From Herbaspirillum sp. ASV7 (GTDB lineage Bacteria; Pseudomonadota; Gammaproteobacteria; Burkholderiales; Burkholderiaceae_D), in the NCBI RefSeq assembly GCF_016429215.1, contig NZ_JAELUH010000037.1, forward strand, positions 1-50,131: DNA of 50,131 nucleotides, given 5' to 3'. The translations under genes were made by a program, and so were the position numbers. Under the pieces are notes generated by a model. The model was given only the letters and a program-made list of their open reading frames with translations. It did not search any database and was not told where the DNA came from. The stretch's first letter is position 1; each line of letters begins with the position of its first letter. Below, one piece after another: positions 42,107 to 49,785 of the stretch.

Positions 42107-43683
42107 ACGCCGCATCGATGCTGGTGCAGCCTTCGCAGATGAGCGTATCGGCCAAGGTGTTCGCCTTTGGCGTGATGTGCGTGGGCATGTTCGTGGCGCT
42201 GCTGGATATCCAGATCGTCTCGGCCTCGCTGCGTGACATCGGCGGCGGCCTCTCGGCCGGCAATGACGAGACCACCTGGGTGCAGACCAGCTACCTGATC
42301 GCCGAGATCATCGTCATCCCGCTCTCGGGCTGGCTGACCCGCATGATGTCCACGCGCTGGCTGTTCGCCGTCTCGGCGGCCGGCTTCACCCTCACCAGCC
42401 TCCTGTGCGGCCTGGCCTGGAACATCCAGAGCATGATCGTCTTCCGTGCCCTGCAGGGCTTCCTGGGCGGCTCGATGATCCCCACCGTCTTCACCACTGC
42501 CTTCGCCTTCTTCGAGAACAAGCAGCGCGTCATCGCCGCCTCCACCATCGGCGCGATTGCCTCGCTGGCCCCCACGCTGGGGCCGACCGTGGGCGGCTGG
42601 ATCACCGACCACTACAGCTGGCACTGGCTGTTCTTCATCAACCTCGCGCCGGGCATCTTCATCACGCTGGCGGTGCCGCGCCTGGTGCGCATCGACCTGC
42701 CGGACTGGTCGCTGATCCGCCGCGCCGACTATGCCGGCATCCTGTTCATGTCGCTCTTCCTCGGTTGCCTGGAATACACCCTGGAGGAAGGCCCGCGCTG
42801 GGACTGGCTGGGCGATCCGGTGATCGCCGCCACCGCCTGGATCTCGGGCATCGCCGGCCTGCTCTTCGTCTGGCGCAGCCTGACCACGGCCGAGCCGGTG
42901 GTGGACCTGCGTGCCCTGAAGGACCGCAATTTTGCGCTGGGTTGTTTCTTTTCCTTCGTGACCGGCATCGGCATCTTCGCCACCATCTACCTCACGCCGC
43001 TGTTCCTGGGGCGGGTGCGTGGCCTGAGCGCCTTGCAGATCGGCCTGGCAGTGTTTTCCACCGGGGTATTCCAGATCCTCTCGATCCCGCTCTACGCCTG
43101 GCTGACCAAGCGTCTGGACCTGCGCTGGATCATGATGATCGGCCTGGCCCTGTTCGCCCTGTCGATGTGGCAGTTCGCGCCTCTCACGCATGACTGGGGC
43201 TGGGCCGAGCTGCTGGTGCCGCAGGCGCTGCGCGGCATGGGCCAGCAACTGGCAGTGCCGCCCACGGTGACGCTGACCCTGGGCGGGCTGGCACCGGCGC
43301 GGCTCAAGTTCGCCTCGGGCCTGTTCAACCTGATGCGCAACCTGGGCGGCGCCATCGGCATTGCGCTATGCGCCACCTTGCTCAATGACCGGACCAACTT
43401 GCACTTCATGCGCCTGGCCGACCACCTCAATGCCGGCAACGGCAGCATGGTGGACGCCCTGCGCGCGCTGGGCGATGGCATGGGCGCGCAGTTCGGCGAC
43501 GCCCTGCAGGGCCAGGCGGCGGCGCTGCGCCAGCTGTGGCAGCTGACCTACCGCGAAGCCCTGACGATGAGCTTTGCCGACGCCTTCCTGGCGGTGATGG
43601 TCTGCTTTGTCATCGCCACCCTGATGGTGCCGCTGATGCGCAAGATCACCCCGCCCAAGGCGCCGTCGGCGGATGCGCATTGA
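42103..43683 (+). CDS. emrB: EmrB-type MFS exporter (DHA2 family)
   Basis: A 526-residue inner-membrane pump with 14 spans. DHA2 marks are FVALLDIQIVSASLRDIGGGLSAG in helix 1, ETTWVQTSYLIAEIIVIPLSGWL, and the GPTVGGWITDHYSWHWLFFIN motif C region. With the EmrA-like and NodT-like proteins it should export hydrophobic drugs or weak acids to the outside. Its start overlaps the emrA stop. A long loop (about residues 455-490) precedes the last helix. The HxlR gene follows after 109 bases in the same direction. Confidence 0.93.
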   Translation: MNAASMLVQPSQMSVSAKVFAFGVMCVGMFVALLDIQIVSASLRDIGGGLSAGNDETTWVQTSYLIAEIIVIPLSGWLTRMMSTRWLFAVSAAGFTLTSLLCGLAWNIQSMIVFRALQGFLGGSMIPTVFTTAFAFFENKQRVIAASTIGAIASLAPTLGPTVGGWITDHYSWHWLFFINLAPGIFITLAVPRLVRIDLPDWSLIRRADYAGILFMSLFLGCLEYTLEEGPRWDWLGDPVIAATAWISGIAGLLFVWRSLTTAEPVVDLRALKDRNFALGCFFSFVTGIGIFATIYLTPLFLGRVRGLSALQIGLAVFSTGVFQILSIPLYAWLTKRLDLRWIMMIGLALFALSMWQFAPLTHDWGWAELLVPQALRGMGQQLAVPPTVTLTLGGLAPARLKFASGLFNLMRNLGGAIGIALCATLLNDRTNLHFMRLADHLNAGNGSMVDALRALGDGMGAQFGDALQGQAAALRQLWQLTYREALTMSFADAFLAVMVCFVIATLMVPLMRKITPPKAPSADAH

Positions 43684-43792
43684 GGCCGCTTGCGTGCCGG
43701 CTGCGCGCCGCATGTCACAATGCGGGTTGCGGAGCCCGGCGAGCGCGGTTCCTGGATGATAGGTAGAAGAGTGGAAGAGTGGAGAGTGCGTG

Positions 43793-44299
43793 ATGCAACG
43801 AAAGCGCTTTGACGATATGCAGTGCCCGATAGCCCGATCGCTGGACCGGGTCGGCGAATGGTGGAGCATCCTGATCCTGCGGGATGCCTTCTATGGACTC
43901 ACCCGGTTCGACGAATTCCAGAAGCACCTGGAGATCGCCCCCAACATCCTCACGCGCAGGCTGGCCGGGCTGGTGGAGGAAGGCTTGCTGGAGAAGGTCA
44001 TGTATTCGGAGCGCCCGCCCCGTTACGAATACCATCTCACTCCACGTGGCCGCGACTTCCGCCCGGTGCTGGTGGCGCTGTTGCAATGGGGTAATACGCA
44101 TTTCGCGCCGGAAGGGGAGAGTGTCATCCTGGTCGATACCGCCACCGGCAAGCAAGCCATTCCCATCATGGTGGATGCCAACACCGGCAAGCCTATTTCC
44201 GCTGGGAGCCACATCATTGCAGAAGGCCCGGCTGCGGGCGAGAAGGTCAAGCGCAGCATCGGCGAACTGCTGGAGCGCCGCGCCAGGAAGAGCGCCTAG
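43793..44299 (+). CDS. HxlR-family transcriptional regulator
   Basis: A 168-residue winged-helix regulator: MQCPIARSLDRVGEWWSILILRDAFYGLTRFDEFQKHL in the N-terminal half, then a C-terminal extension of about 60 residues that is longer than the common 110-residue HxlR proteins. Cys11 matches the conserved N-terminal Cys used as a redox or quinone sensor in YodB/QorR. GGAGAG (43781-43786) lies 6 bases before the ATG at 43793; GTG at 43790 is the alternative. Position next to emrB makes it the likely regulator of the efflux locus. Confidence 0.9.
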   Translation: MQRKRFDDMQCPIARSLDRVGEWWSILILRDAFYGLTRFDEFQKHLEIAPNILTRRLAGLVEEGLLEKVMYSERPPRYEYHLTPRGRDFRPVLVALLQWGNTHFAPEGESVILVDTATGKQAIPIMVDANTGKPISAGSHIIAEGPAAGEKVKRSIGELLERRARKSA

Positions 44300-44361
44300 C
44301 GAACTGCCCGGGGAAAAATTGATCCCGGGAAACTCATATCGATAGACAAAAAAATAGCATG

Positions 44362-44393
44362 GCCCGCCCCGCTGCAACAGCGCAGGGGCGGGC
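44362..44393. terminator. Strong GC-rich hairpin after hxlR
   Basis: GCCCGCCCC (44362-44370) pairs with GGGGCGGGC (44385-44393), with a nested GCTG/CAGC pair inside. A run of seven A lies 13 bases to the left and only a short T run on the right, so the minus-strand direction looks stronger although no minus-strand gene ends there. Confidence 0.55.
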
Positions 44394-44491
44394 GCTTTCC
44401 GTTAGAATCCTGCCGCAGCACCACTTCGTTGATAACGCTACCATCCTTTGGTGGCGCACCTTTCCCCCTGGTTGAGCATAGAGAATAGGCA

Positions 44492-45328
44492 ATGTCGTTT
44501 CGAGTCCTGCGTTACCCGCTGTCGCTGCTGACCTTTCTCCTGACGTGCCATGCCGCCGTGGCGGGCGACCAGATCACCTGGGGCAAGTACAACGTGCCGC
44601 CCTACATGATCCGCGAGGGAACCTGGGCGCACCAGGGCATCTTCGACCAGGCACTCGATGTGCTCAAGGAGCAGTTGCCGCAGTACGAGCACGTGGAGCT
44701 GGATGCGCCTTTCCCACGCATCTACAGCGAGATCAAGAAGGGCAGCCACTGGTGCTTCAACGGTGCGCTGAAGACGCCGCAGCGTGAGAGCGAGGGTTAT
44801 TTCTCGCTGCCCAGTTCGATCTTCCTGCCGCTGCGCATCATCGTGCGGCGCGACCGCCTGTCGCAGTTTCCGCAACGTCCGTCGCTGGAGTCCTTGTTGA
44901 AGGACCACCAGCTCATCACCTCGGTGATGCGCGACCGTTCCTACAGCCCGACGGTGGACCGCTTGCTCAAGACCTATCCCCCGAAGGAAAACTATTCCGA
45001 GCAAATGGAAGCGGTGGGCATGCTGCTGGCCGGTCGCATCGACTTCATGGTCGAGCTGCCCTTGCTGGCGCAGGACCAGGCCCGCGTCATGGGGCATGGC
45101 GGGGAGCTGGTGGCCATTCCGATGCAGGAGGCCGATGAGGTGGTCTTCAACCGGGTGATGTGCGCCAAGAATGAATGGGGGCGCCAGGTGGTGGAGGCGG
45201 TCAACAAGGTGCTGCTGGCCAACCGGGCCAAGCCTTTCTACAGGCGCATCGTGGAGAAGTGGCACGATCCGGAGTCGGTTGCGGAGATCCGGGGGATCTA
45301 TGACAAGGTTTTTCTCAAGATGCCTTGA
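44492..45328 (+). CDS. Periplasmic substrate-binding-protein-like protein (TIGR02285-type)
   Basis: A 278-residue exported protein. A signal peptide (about residues 1-24, ending AAVAG) is followed by a solute-binding-protein-like domain: ITWGKYNVPPYMIREG, ELDAPFPRIYSEIKKG, WCFNGALKTPQRE and a long C-terminal part. It matches the TIGR02285-like group of two-lobe proteins of unknown role. No transporter genes are adjacent. A GTTAGAAT-like -10 (44400-44407) lies about 85 bases upstream. A palindromic terminator follows. Confidence 0.75.
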   Translation: MSFRVLRYPLSLLTFLLTCHAAVAGDQITWGKYNVPPYMIREGTWAHQGIFDQALDVLKEQLPQYEHVELDAPFPRIYSEIKKGSHWCFNGALKTPQRESEGYFSLPSSIFLPLRIIVRRDRLSQFPQRPSLESLLKDHQLITSVMRDRSYSPTVDRLLKTYPPKENYSEQMEAVGMLLAGRIDFMVELPLLAQDQARVMGHGGELVAIPMQEADEVVFNRVMCAKNEWGRQVVEAVNKVLLANRAKPFYRRIVEKWHDPESVAEIRGIYDKVFLKMP

Positions 45329-45358
45329 GTGGTGTGTGGCATGGGGTAGGGATCAATG

Positions 45359-45388
45359 AAAAAGGGACACGCCGGCGTGTCCCTTTTT
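45359..45388. terminator. Bidirectional intrinsic terminator
   Basis: A perfect 15+15 palindrome (45359-45373 with 45374-45388) starts with five A and ends with five T around a GGGACACGCC core. It separates the convergent binding-protein-like and riboflavin synthase genes. Confidence 0.93.
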
Positions 45389-45407
45389 GCATTGCAGGGA
45401 GCAGGCT

Positions 45408-46025
45408 TCAGTGCTGGCCGGAGGAGAGCATCCGCTCCACATACCGCGCAATCAGGTCAATCTCCAGATTGACCTTGCTGCCCGCCTTCAGGTGCTTCAG
45501 GGTGGTGACCTCCACCGTATGCGGGATCAGGTTGATCGAGAAGCGGCAGGCGTCGGCCAGGTCTTCCACCCGATTGACGGTCAGCGAGACGCCATTGACC
45601 ACGATGGAGCCCTTGTAGGCCAGGTACTTGCCCAGTACCTTGGGCGCATCGACGATCAGCTCGCGCGACTCGCCCACCGGTTCGAAGGAGTGCACCTGGC
45701 CCAAACCATCGACGTGGCCGGAGACCAGGTGGCCGCCCAGGCGCTCGGCCAGGGTCAGGGCTTTTTCCAGATTGACTTCGCCGGGCGCGTCCAGGCCGGC
45801 GGTCAGGCGCAGGCTTTCGCGCGAGACGTCCACGGTGAAGCCGCGCGCGGTCTTCTCGACCACGGTCATGCAGGCGCCATTCAGGGCGATCGAATCGCCC
45901 AGGCCGACATCGGCCATTGGCAGCGCGCCGGCATCGATGGTCAGACGCACGCCGGCGTCGGGGCCGGCGGCCAGGGGGGTGACGGAAGTGATGGTGCCGA
46001 TGGCGGCGACGATACCTGTAAACAT
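45408..46025 (-). CDS. ribE: Riboflavin synthase, alpha subunit
   Basis: A 205-residue enzyme that dismutates two 6,7-dimethyl-8-ribityllumazine molecules to riboflavin. It has two tandem lumazine-binding barrels: the first starts MFTGIVAAIG and contains NGACMTV; the second contains SGHVDGLGQV and NGVSLTVNRV. Both are needed for the trimeric enzyme. It follows ribD in the same direction, with a 64-base gap that holds four 10-bp tandem units. The gene is ribC in E. coli nomenclature. No FMN riboswitch was recognised upstream of it or of ribD. Confidence 0.96.
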   Translation of the reverse strand: MFTGIVAAIGTITSVTPLAAGPDAGVRLTIDAGALPMADVGLGDSIALNGACMTVVEKTARGFTVDVSRESLRLTAGLDAPGEVNLEKALTLAERLGGHLVSGHVDGLGQVHSFEPVGESRELIVDAPKVLGKYLAYKGSIVVNGVSLTVNRVEDLADACRFSINLIPHTVEVTTLKHLKAGSKVNLEIDLIARYVERMLSSGQH

Positions 46026-46056
46026 TGTCCAGTCCTCTTGCAGCGAATCCGAAAAT

Positions 46057-46096
46057 CAATCAAAAACAATCAAGGGCGATCAAAGGCGATCAAGCG
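46057..46096 (-). repeat. Four tandem 10-bp units between ribD and riboflavin synthase
   Basis: Four consecutive 10-base units (46057-46066, 46067-46076, 46077-46086, 46087-46096) follow the plus-strand pattern CRATCAANNN (R = A or G). The last unit overlaps the ribD stop codon. Units one helical turn apart could bind a protein or affect translation of the downstream gene; no function is established. Confidence 0.75.
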
Positions 46097-47211
46097 AAAC
46101 GTGCAAGGATACGCAAATCCGGGCCGACCTGCTTGACCTCGTGGAAGCGCAAGCCCAGCTTGCCGGACAGGTCTTCCAGCGGCGGCAGTTCGAACATGTT
46201 GCGGCCGTCGCCGATCAAGGCCGGGGCCATGTAGACCAGCAGCTCGTCCACGCAGCCTTCGCGCAGCAGGGCGCCATTGAGCTTGGCGCCGGCTTCCACG
46301 TGCAGCTCATTGATCTGGCGCTGGCCCAGCTCACGCACCAGGGCCGACAGATCGACCTTGCCCTCGGCATTGGCCAGCAGGATCACTTCGGCGCCTTCGG
46401 CTTCCAGCGCGGCGCGTTTGTCGCGGTCGTCGGTGGCGGTGAAGACCCAGGTGTGGCCGCCCTGGATCACCCGCGCTTCGGGCGATACCAGCAGCTTGCT
46501 GTCGACTACGATGCGGCGCGGCTGGCGCGGGGTCTCGATGGCGCGCACCGTCAGTTGCGCATCGTCCTTCTGGATGGTGCCGATGCCGGCCATGATGGCA
46601 CAGGCACGGGCACGCCAGATGTGGCCATCGTCGCGCGCGGCCTGGCTGGTGATCCATTGGCTCACGCCGTTATGCAACGCGGTCTTGCCATCCAGGCTGG
46701 CGGCGCTTTTCATGCGGATCCAGGGTTTGCCGGTACGCATGCGGTGCAGGAAGCCGATGTTGATCTCTTGCGCTTCTTCTTCCAGCAGGCCGCAGCTGGT
46801 CTCGATGCCGGCGGCCTGCAGGCGCGCCAGGCCCTGGCCGGCCACCAGCGGATTGGGGTCGGCGATGGCGGCGACCACGCGGGCCACGCCGGCGCGGATG
46901 AGCGCATCGGCACAGGGCGGGGTACGACCGAAATGGCTGCAGGGTTCCAGGGTCACATAGACGGTGGCGCCGCGCACGTCCTGGCCGCGTGCGGCGGCAT
47001 TGGCCATGGCCTGGATCTCGGCATGGTTGCCGCCGGGCGGCTGGGTGAAACCGGCACCGATGACGCGCCGGTCCTTGACGATCACGCAGCCCACACGCGG
47101 ATTGGGCGTGGTGTTGAGCATGCCGAAGCCGGCCTGGATCAGCGCCAGCGCCATGGCTTGCTGGTCGTTGCCGATGTCGAGTTGATAGAGCGAGTCGTCA
47201 GTGTGCGTCAT
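46090..47211 (-). CDS. ribD: Bifunctional RibD: pyrimidine deaminase/reductase
   Basis: A 373-residue two-domain enzyme for steps two and three of riboflavin synthesis. The N-terminal deaminase domain has the zinc site His63-Ala-Glu65 with Cys91 and Cys100 (TLEPCSHFGRTPPC). The C-terminal reductase domain (about 150-370) includes MKSAASLDGKTA, AIMAGIGTIQKDDAQLTVR and LHVEAGAKLNGALL. The start at 47211 gives the usual length; other in-frame ATGs at 47241 and 47274 are possible, and no clear ribosome site is seen at any. It follows the pilin operon after 88 bases and leads into the riboflavin synthase gene. Confidence 0.95.
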   Translation of the reverse strand: MTHTDDSLYQLDIGNDQQAMALALIQAGFGMLNTTPNPRVGCVIVKDRRVIGAGFTQPPGGNHAEIQAMANAAARGQDVRGATVYVTLEPCSHFGRTPPCADALIRAGVARVVAAIADPNPLVAGQGLARLQAAGIETSCGLLEEEAQEINIGFLHRMRTGKPWIRMKSAASLDGKTALHNGVSQWITSQAARDDGHIWRARACAIMAGIGTIQKDDAQLTVRAIETPRQPRRIVVDSKLLVSPEARVIQGGHTWVFTATDDRDKRAALEAEGAEVILLANAEGKVDLSALVRELGQRQINELHVEAGAKLNGALLREGCVDELLVYMAPALIGDGRNMFELPPLEDLSGKLGLRFHEVKQVGPDLRILARFA

Positions 47212-47299
47212 GAGTTCAGCAGGGAAATGGGTCAGCGCCATTGCGGGCGAAAACGATTGACCGTCAATATACACGCCTTTGCCACCCCGACGGACCGGC

Positions 47300-47773
47300 T
47301 CAGTCGCTGGCGGCCTGGCTGCAATGGCTGTCCCGGTGCGGGTTGCAGATCCGGACCCGTCCCAGGAAGTTGATCACCACCACGCGCGAGCGGCTGTCGC
47401 TGCTGAAATACCAGCTGCCGCGCGTGACCGGCTGCCCACCGGGATGATAGCCAAGCACCTCGCCGCCCTGGGTATAGGCCACCGCGATACTCTTTGGCAG
47501 CGGTGCCTGCCGCATCAGCACACGCTGGCCGACGCGGACCTGCCAACCGGTCTGCCAGTCGCGGCCATCGGTAGGAGCCATCTCGGCGCGCTGGCCGTGG
47601 CGCAGCGCCTGCGAGCGCGTGAGGTTGACGCTGTGGAAGAACTGGTTGCCAGCGCTCACCAGCTGTTGCTCGCTGGCGATGTCCTGCATGGCGGGCACGC
47701 CCGCCGCCAGTACGATGGCGGCAATGAGCAGCACCACCATCAGCTCGATGAGCGTGAATCCCCGGCCGTACAT
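47300..47773 (-). CDS. fimT: Type IV minor pilin, FimT/GspH-like
   Basis: A 157-residue prepilin. Its type III signal is short (MYGRG, cleaved before FTLIELMVVLLIAAIVLAAG), with Glu5 of the mature protein present. The downstream part has the GspH/FimT pattern (NQFFHSVNLTRSQALRHGQRAEM). Minor pilins of this type initiate pilus assembly, and FimT can bind DNA in natural transformation in some species. It follows the PilE-like gene by 4 bases and ends the pilin operon. The C-terminus ends near CNPHRDSHCSQAASD. Confidence 0.88.
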   Translation of the reverse strand: MYGRGFTLIELMVVLLIAAIVLAAGVPAMQDIASEQQLVSAGNQFFHSVNLTRSQALRHGQRAEMAPTDGRDWQTGWQVRVGQRVLMRQAPLPKSIAVAYTQGGEVLGYHPGGQPVTRGSWYFSSDSRSRVVVINFLGRVRICNPHRDSHCSQAASD

Positions 47774-47777
47774 GGCC

Positions 47778-48245
47778 TCACCAGCAATCGCTGCCGTCGG
47801 CGCTGCGGCTGCCGCGACTGTCGGCGCGCAGCACGCCGCATTGGCTGTCGCCATAGGCGGCATTGACGTGGGCACCGCCCGGGGTGGCGCTGACCTGCAC
47901 GCAGCTGGCCAGGTCCTCTCCGGCACAGGCTTGCGCCGAGAGGGCGTAGGCGCTGGTGGCGGGCGTGCCCCCTGAATACCACTTGAAGCCGGTCTCGGCC
48001 GGTCCCGGCTGGAAGGCCTGGTAGCGGTGCCGGTAGGCGAACTGGCGTTCCTGCTGCAGCAGTACCTGCAGCACGGCGGCGCGGCCTTCGGCGCGGCGCG
48101 CCCGGCTGACGTAATGCTGGTAGCTGCTCCAGCTGAGGCCGGCCAGCAGGATCACGATGGCCAGCGCAGCCATCAGTTCCAGCAGGGTGAAGCCGCGATG
48201 GCGGCAGGAGGGAAGGGGCAGGGGGCGGGGAGCGGTCATCATCAT
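47778..48245 (-). CDS. Type IV pilin, PilE-like minor pilin
   Basis: A 155-residue prepilin with a leader ending in HRG, cleaved before FTLLELMAALAIVILLAG. The helix continues into RARRAEGRAAVLQVLLQQERQFAYRHRYQAF, the PilE-type pattern. The C-terminal region has Cys pairs (CAGEDLASC, and CGV to the terminal DCW) suited to a disulfide D-region. Three consecutive ATGs begin it; the first (48245) overlaps the pilX stop in ATGA, so I used it. It is probably a minor pilin, since the major pilin is usually elsewhere. Confidence 0.85.
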   Translation of the reverse strand: MMMTAPRPLPLPSCRHRGFTLLELMAALAIVILLAGLSWSSYQHYVSRARRAEGRAAVLQVLLQQERQFAYRHRYQAFQPGPAETGFKWYSGGTPATSAYALSAQACAGEDLASCVQVSATPGGAHVNAAYGDSQCGVLRADSRGSRSADGSDCW

Positions 48246-48874
48246 GGTGTGGCAGGGAGCAATAGCGGGCGCCAGGCCAGCAAGGGGCAACTGGCGGGAG
48301 GGGACGACGGTGAAGCATATGCGGTATCGGCATCAGGCCAAGCGACTACCGCCTGCAGCGCCACCATGGCCTCGCCCCGGCCGTAGCCGATGCCCAGCAG
48401 ACGGTATAGCGCAGAGCTGGAAGCAGCGGCCTTCTTGCCGGGCAGCAGGCGTTCGATCAGGTAGCGCGGCGCCGGGATGCCGGCGCCATGGCCGAAGCGG
48501 CGGCCGGTGAACTCGCCATAGGCGGCTGTCATGGCCTGCGGGCCGTGCAACTGCTGCAACTGCTGCGGCTGCCAGCCGCTGTGCGTGGGCTGGCCCAGGC
48601 ACAGGCCGCGTGATTCGGCTTGTTGCAGGCAGCCGGTGCGGGCGTCGAAGCGCTCAGGCGTGATGCGACGTACCCGCATCAGGTCTTCGCAGGCGTCGGC
48701 CAGCGCGGCCTGGGCCGCCAGGTGCGCCTGGACATGCTCACGGTGATTACGTGCCGCGTGTTCGTCCAGCATCAGCAGCGAGGTGCTGGCCGCGCCCAGC
48801 AGCAGGATCACGCTCAGCAGGCTCAAGGCGATGATCAAGGTGGCGCCGCGCTGGCGCAGCAGCGGCGCGCTCAT
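48242..48874 (-). CDS. pilX: Type IV pilus minor pilin PilX-like
   Basis: A 210-residue protein. It lacks the classic prepilin FTLIE and instead has RQRGATLIIALSLLSVILLLGAA, the PilX N-terminus in which the Glu at position 5 is absent, followed by LMLDEHAARNHREHVQAHLAAQAALADACEDL. The start at 48874 overlaps the pilW stop (ATGA), and its stop overlaps the PilE-like start, so all are coupled. Family assignment rests on position and the N-terminal pattern; the C-terminal 100 residues are divergent. Confidence 0.8.
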   Translation of the reverse strand: MSAPLLRQRGATLIIALSLLSVILLLGAASTSLLMLDEHAARNHREHVQAHLAAQAALADACEDLMRVRRITPERFDARTGCLQQAESRGLCLGQPTHSGWQPQQLQQLHGPQAMTAAYGEFTGRRFGHGAGIPAPRYLIERLLPGKKAAASSSALYRLLGIGYGRGEAMVALQAVVAWPDADTAYASPSSPPASCPLLAWRPLLLPATP

Positions 48875-49785
48875 CGCGGCCAGCCTGTCACGGCGTGGTT
48901 GCGCAGCATGACGGTGGTCTGGAAGACGGCGCGTCGACGTTGCTCGCCCTGCTTCTCGGTGACGCGCCAGGCTGCATCGGTATGGGGGCCTGGCGGATAC
49001 AGGTCGTAGCTGCGCGCGGCCGCACCCTCGGCGCCGGGACGGCGCTGGCTGCCCCGCACCAGCAGCGCGATGCGCACCAGCACCACGCTGGACCACTGGG
49101 GCGCGGCCATGGCCGAGGCATCCAGCCAGCGATCGGGGGCGGCGTCGCCGTCGCTGTCGATGGCGTAGCGCAATTGCATGGCTTCCACGCCGCGCGCGAT
49201 GGCGTCGGAGGTCCACACTCCGTTCCTGCCCTGGTAGCGGCAGCGCAACTCGGCCTCGCCGCCCGTGCCGGGGGCGATGTAGTAGATCACCCACTGGCGG
49301 CTGGCATCGTCCAGCGGGCCGCTGGCGGCCTCGGCCCCGCTGCAGTTGCCGACCCGGGCGTGGCTGCCGGCGGGGGCGCCGAAGAAGCCGATCATCAGCA
49401 CGTCGCTATGGTTGACGCCATCGCCGGCTGGCGCGCCGAACAGGCCAGCGGAGGGATCGAGGGCGTCGGCCTGGCGGCTGTCGTCCAGGCCGCGCAGGCC
49501 GGTGGCGGGTGTTGTCAGTGTCGGCAGTGTCGGTTCCGGATCGCTCTCGCCATCGATGTTCTCCCACGGCAGGTGGCTGGCCTGGCGCAGCGCCTGCTGC
49601 AGGTGATCCAGCGCCATGCGGCCGGTTTCCTGCACGCGGCTGGCATCGTCCAGATCCTGGTAGGCGCTGCGGGCCTGGTGCAGCAGGGTGCCGGCCACCA
49701 GCAATACCAGCAGGCCCACGGTCATGGCGATCATCAGTTCGATGAGTGTCAGGCCGTCTTGAGGGCAGGGAGCCTGGCGTCGCAT
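48871..49785 (-). CDS. pilW: Type IV pilus minor pilin PilW-like
   Basis: A 304-residue prepilin. The cleavage motif is QDG followed by LTLIELMIAMTVGLLVLLVAG, with Leu in place of the usual Phe at mature position 1 and Glu5 kept. A long periplasmic part follows, including VIYYIAPGTGGEAELRCRYQG and a VEAMQLRYAIDSDGD segment, which are PilW-like. The ATG at 49785 directly follows the pilV stop (TGAATG). Minor pilins PilV, PilW and PilX prime pilus assembly as a tip complex. Confidence 0.88.
   Translation of the reverse strand: MRRQAPCPQDGLTLIELMIAMTVGLLVLLVAGTLLHQARSAYQDLDDASRVQETGRMALDHLQQALRQASHLPWENIDGESDPEPTLPTLTTPATGLRGLDDSRQADALDPSAGLFGAPAGDGVNHSDVLMIGFFGAPAGSHARVGNCSGAEAASGPLDDASRQWVIYYIAPGTGGEAELRCRYQGRNGVWTSDAIARGVEAMQLRYAIDSDGDAAPDRWLDASAMAAPQWSSVVLVRIALLVRGSQRRPGAEGAAARSYDLYPPGPHTDAAWRVTEKQGEQRRRAVFQTTVMLRNHAVTGWPR

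Noticed and set aside
46057-46096. CRISPR-like array
   Set aside because: Units are only 10 bases and directly abut, with no spacers and no cas genes nearby.
47212-47299. FMN riboswitch before ribD
   Set aside because: The 88-base gap is too short and shows none of the conserved RFN element blocks.
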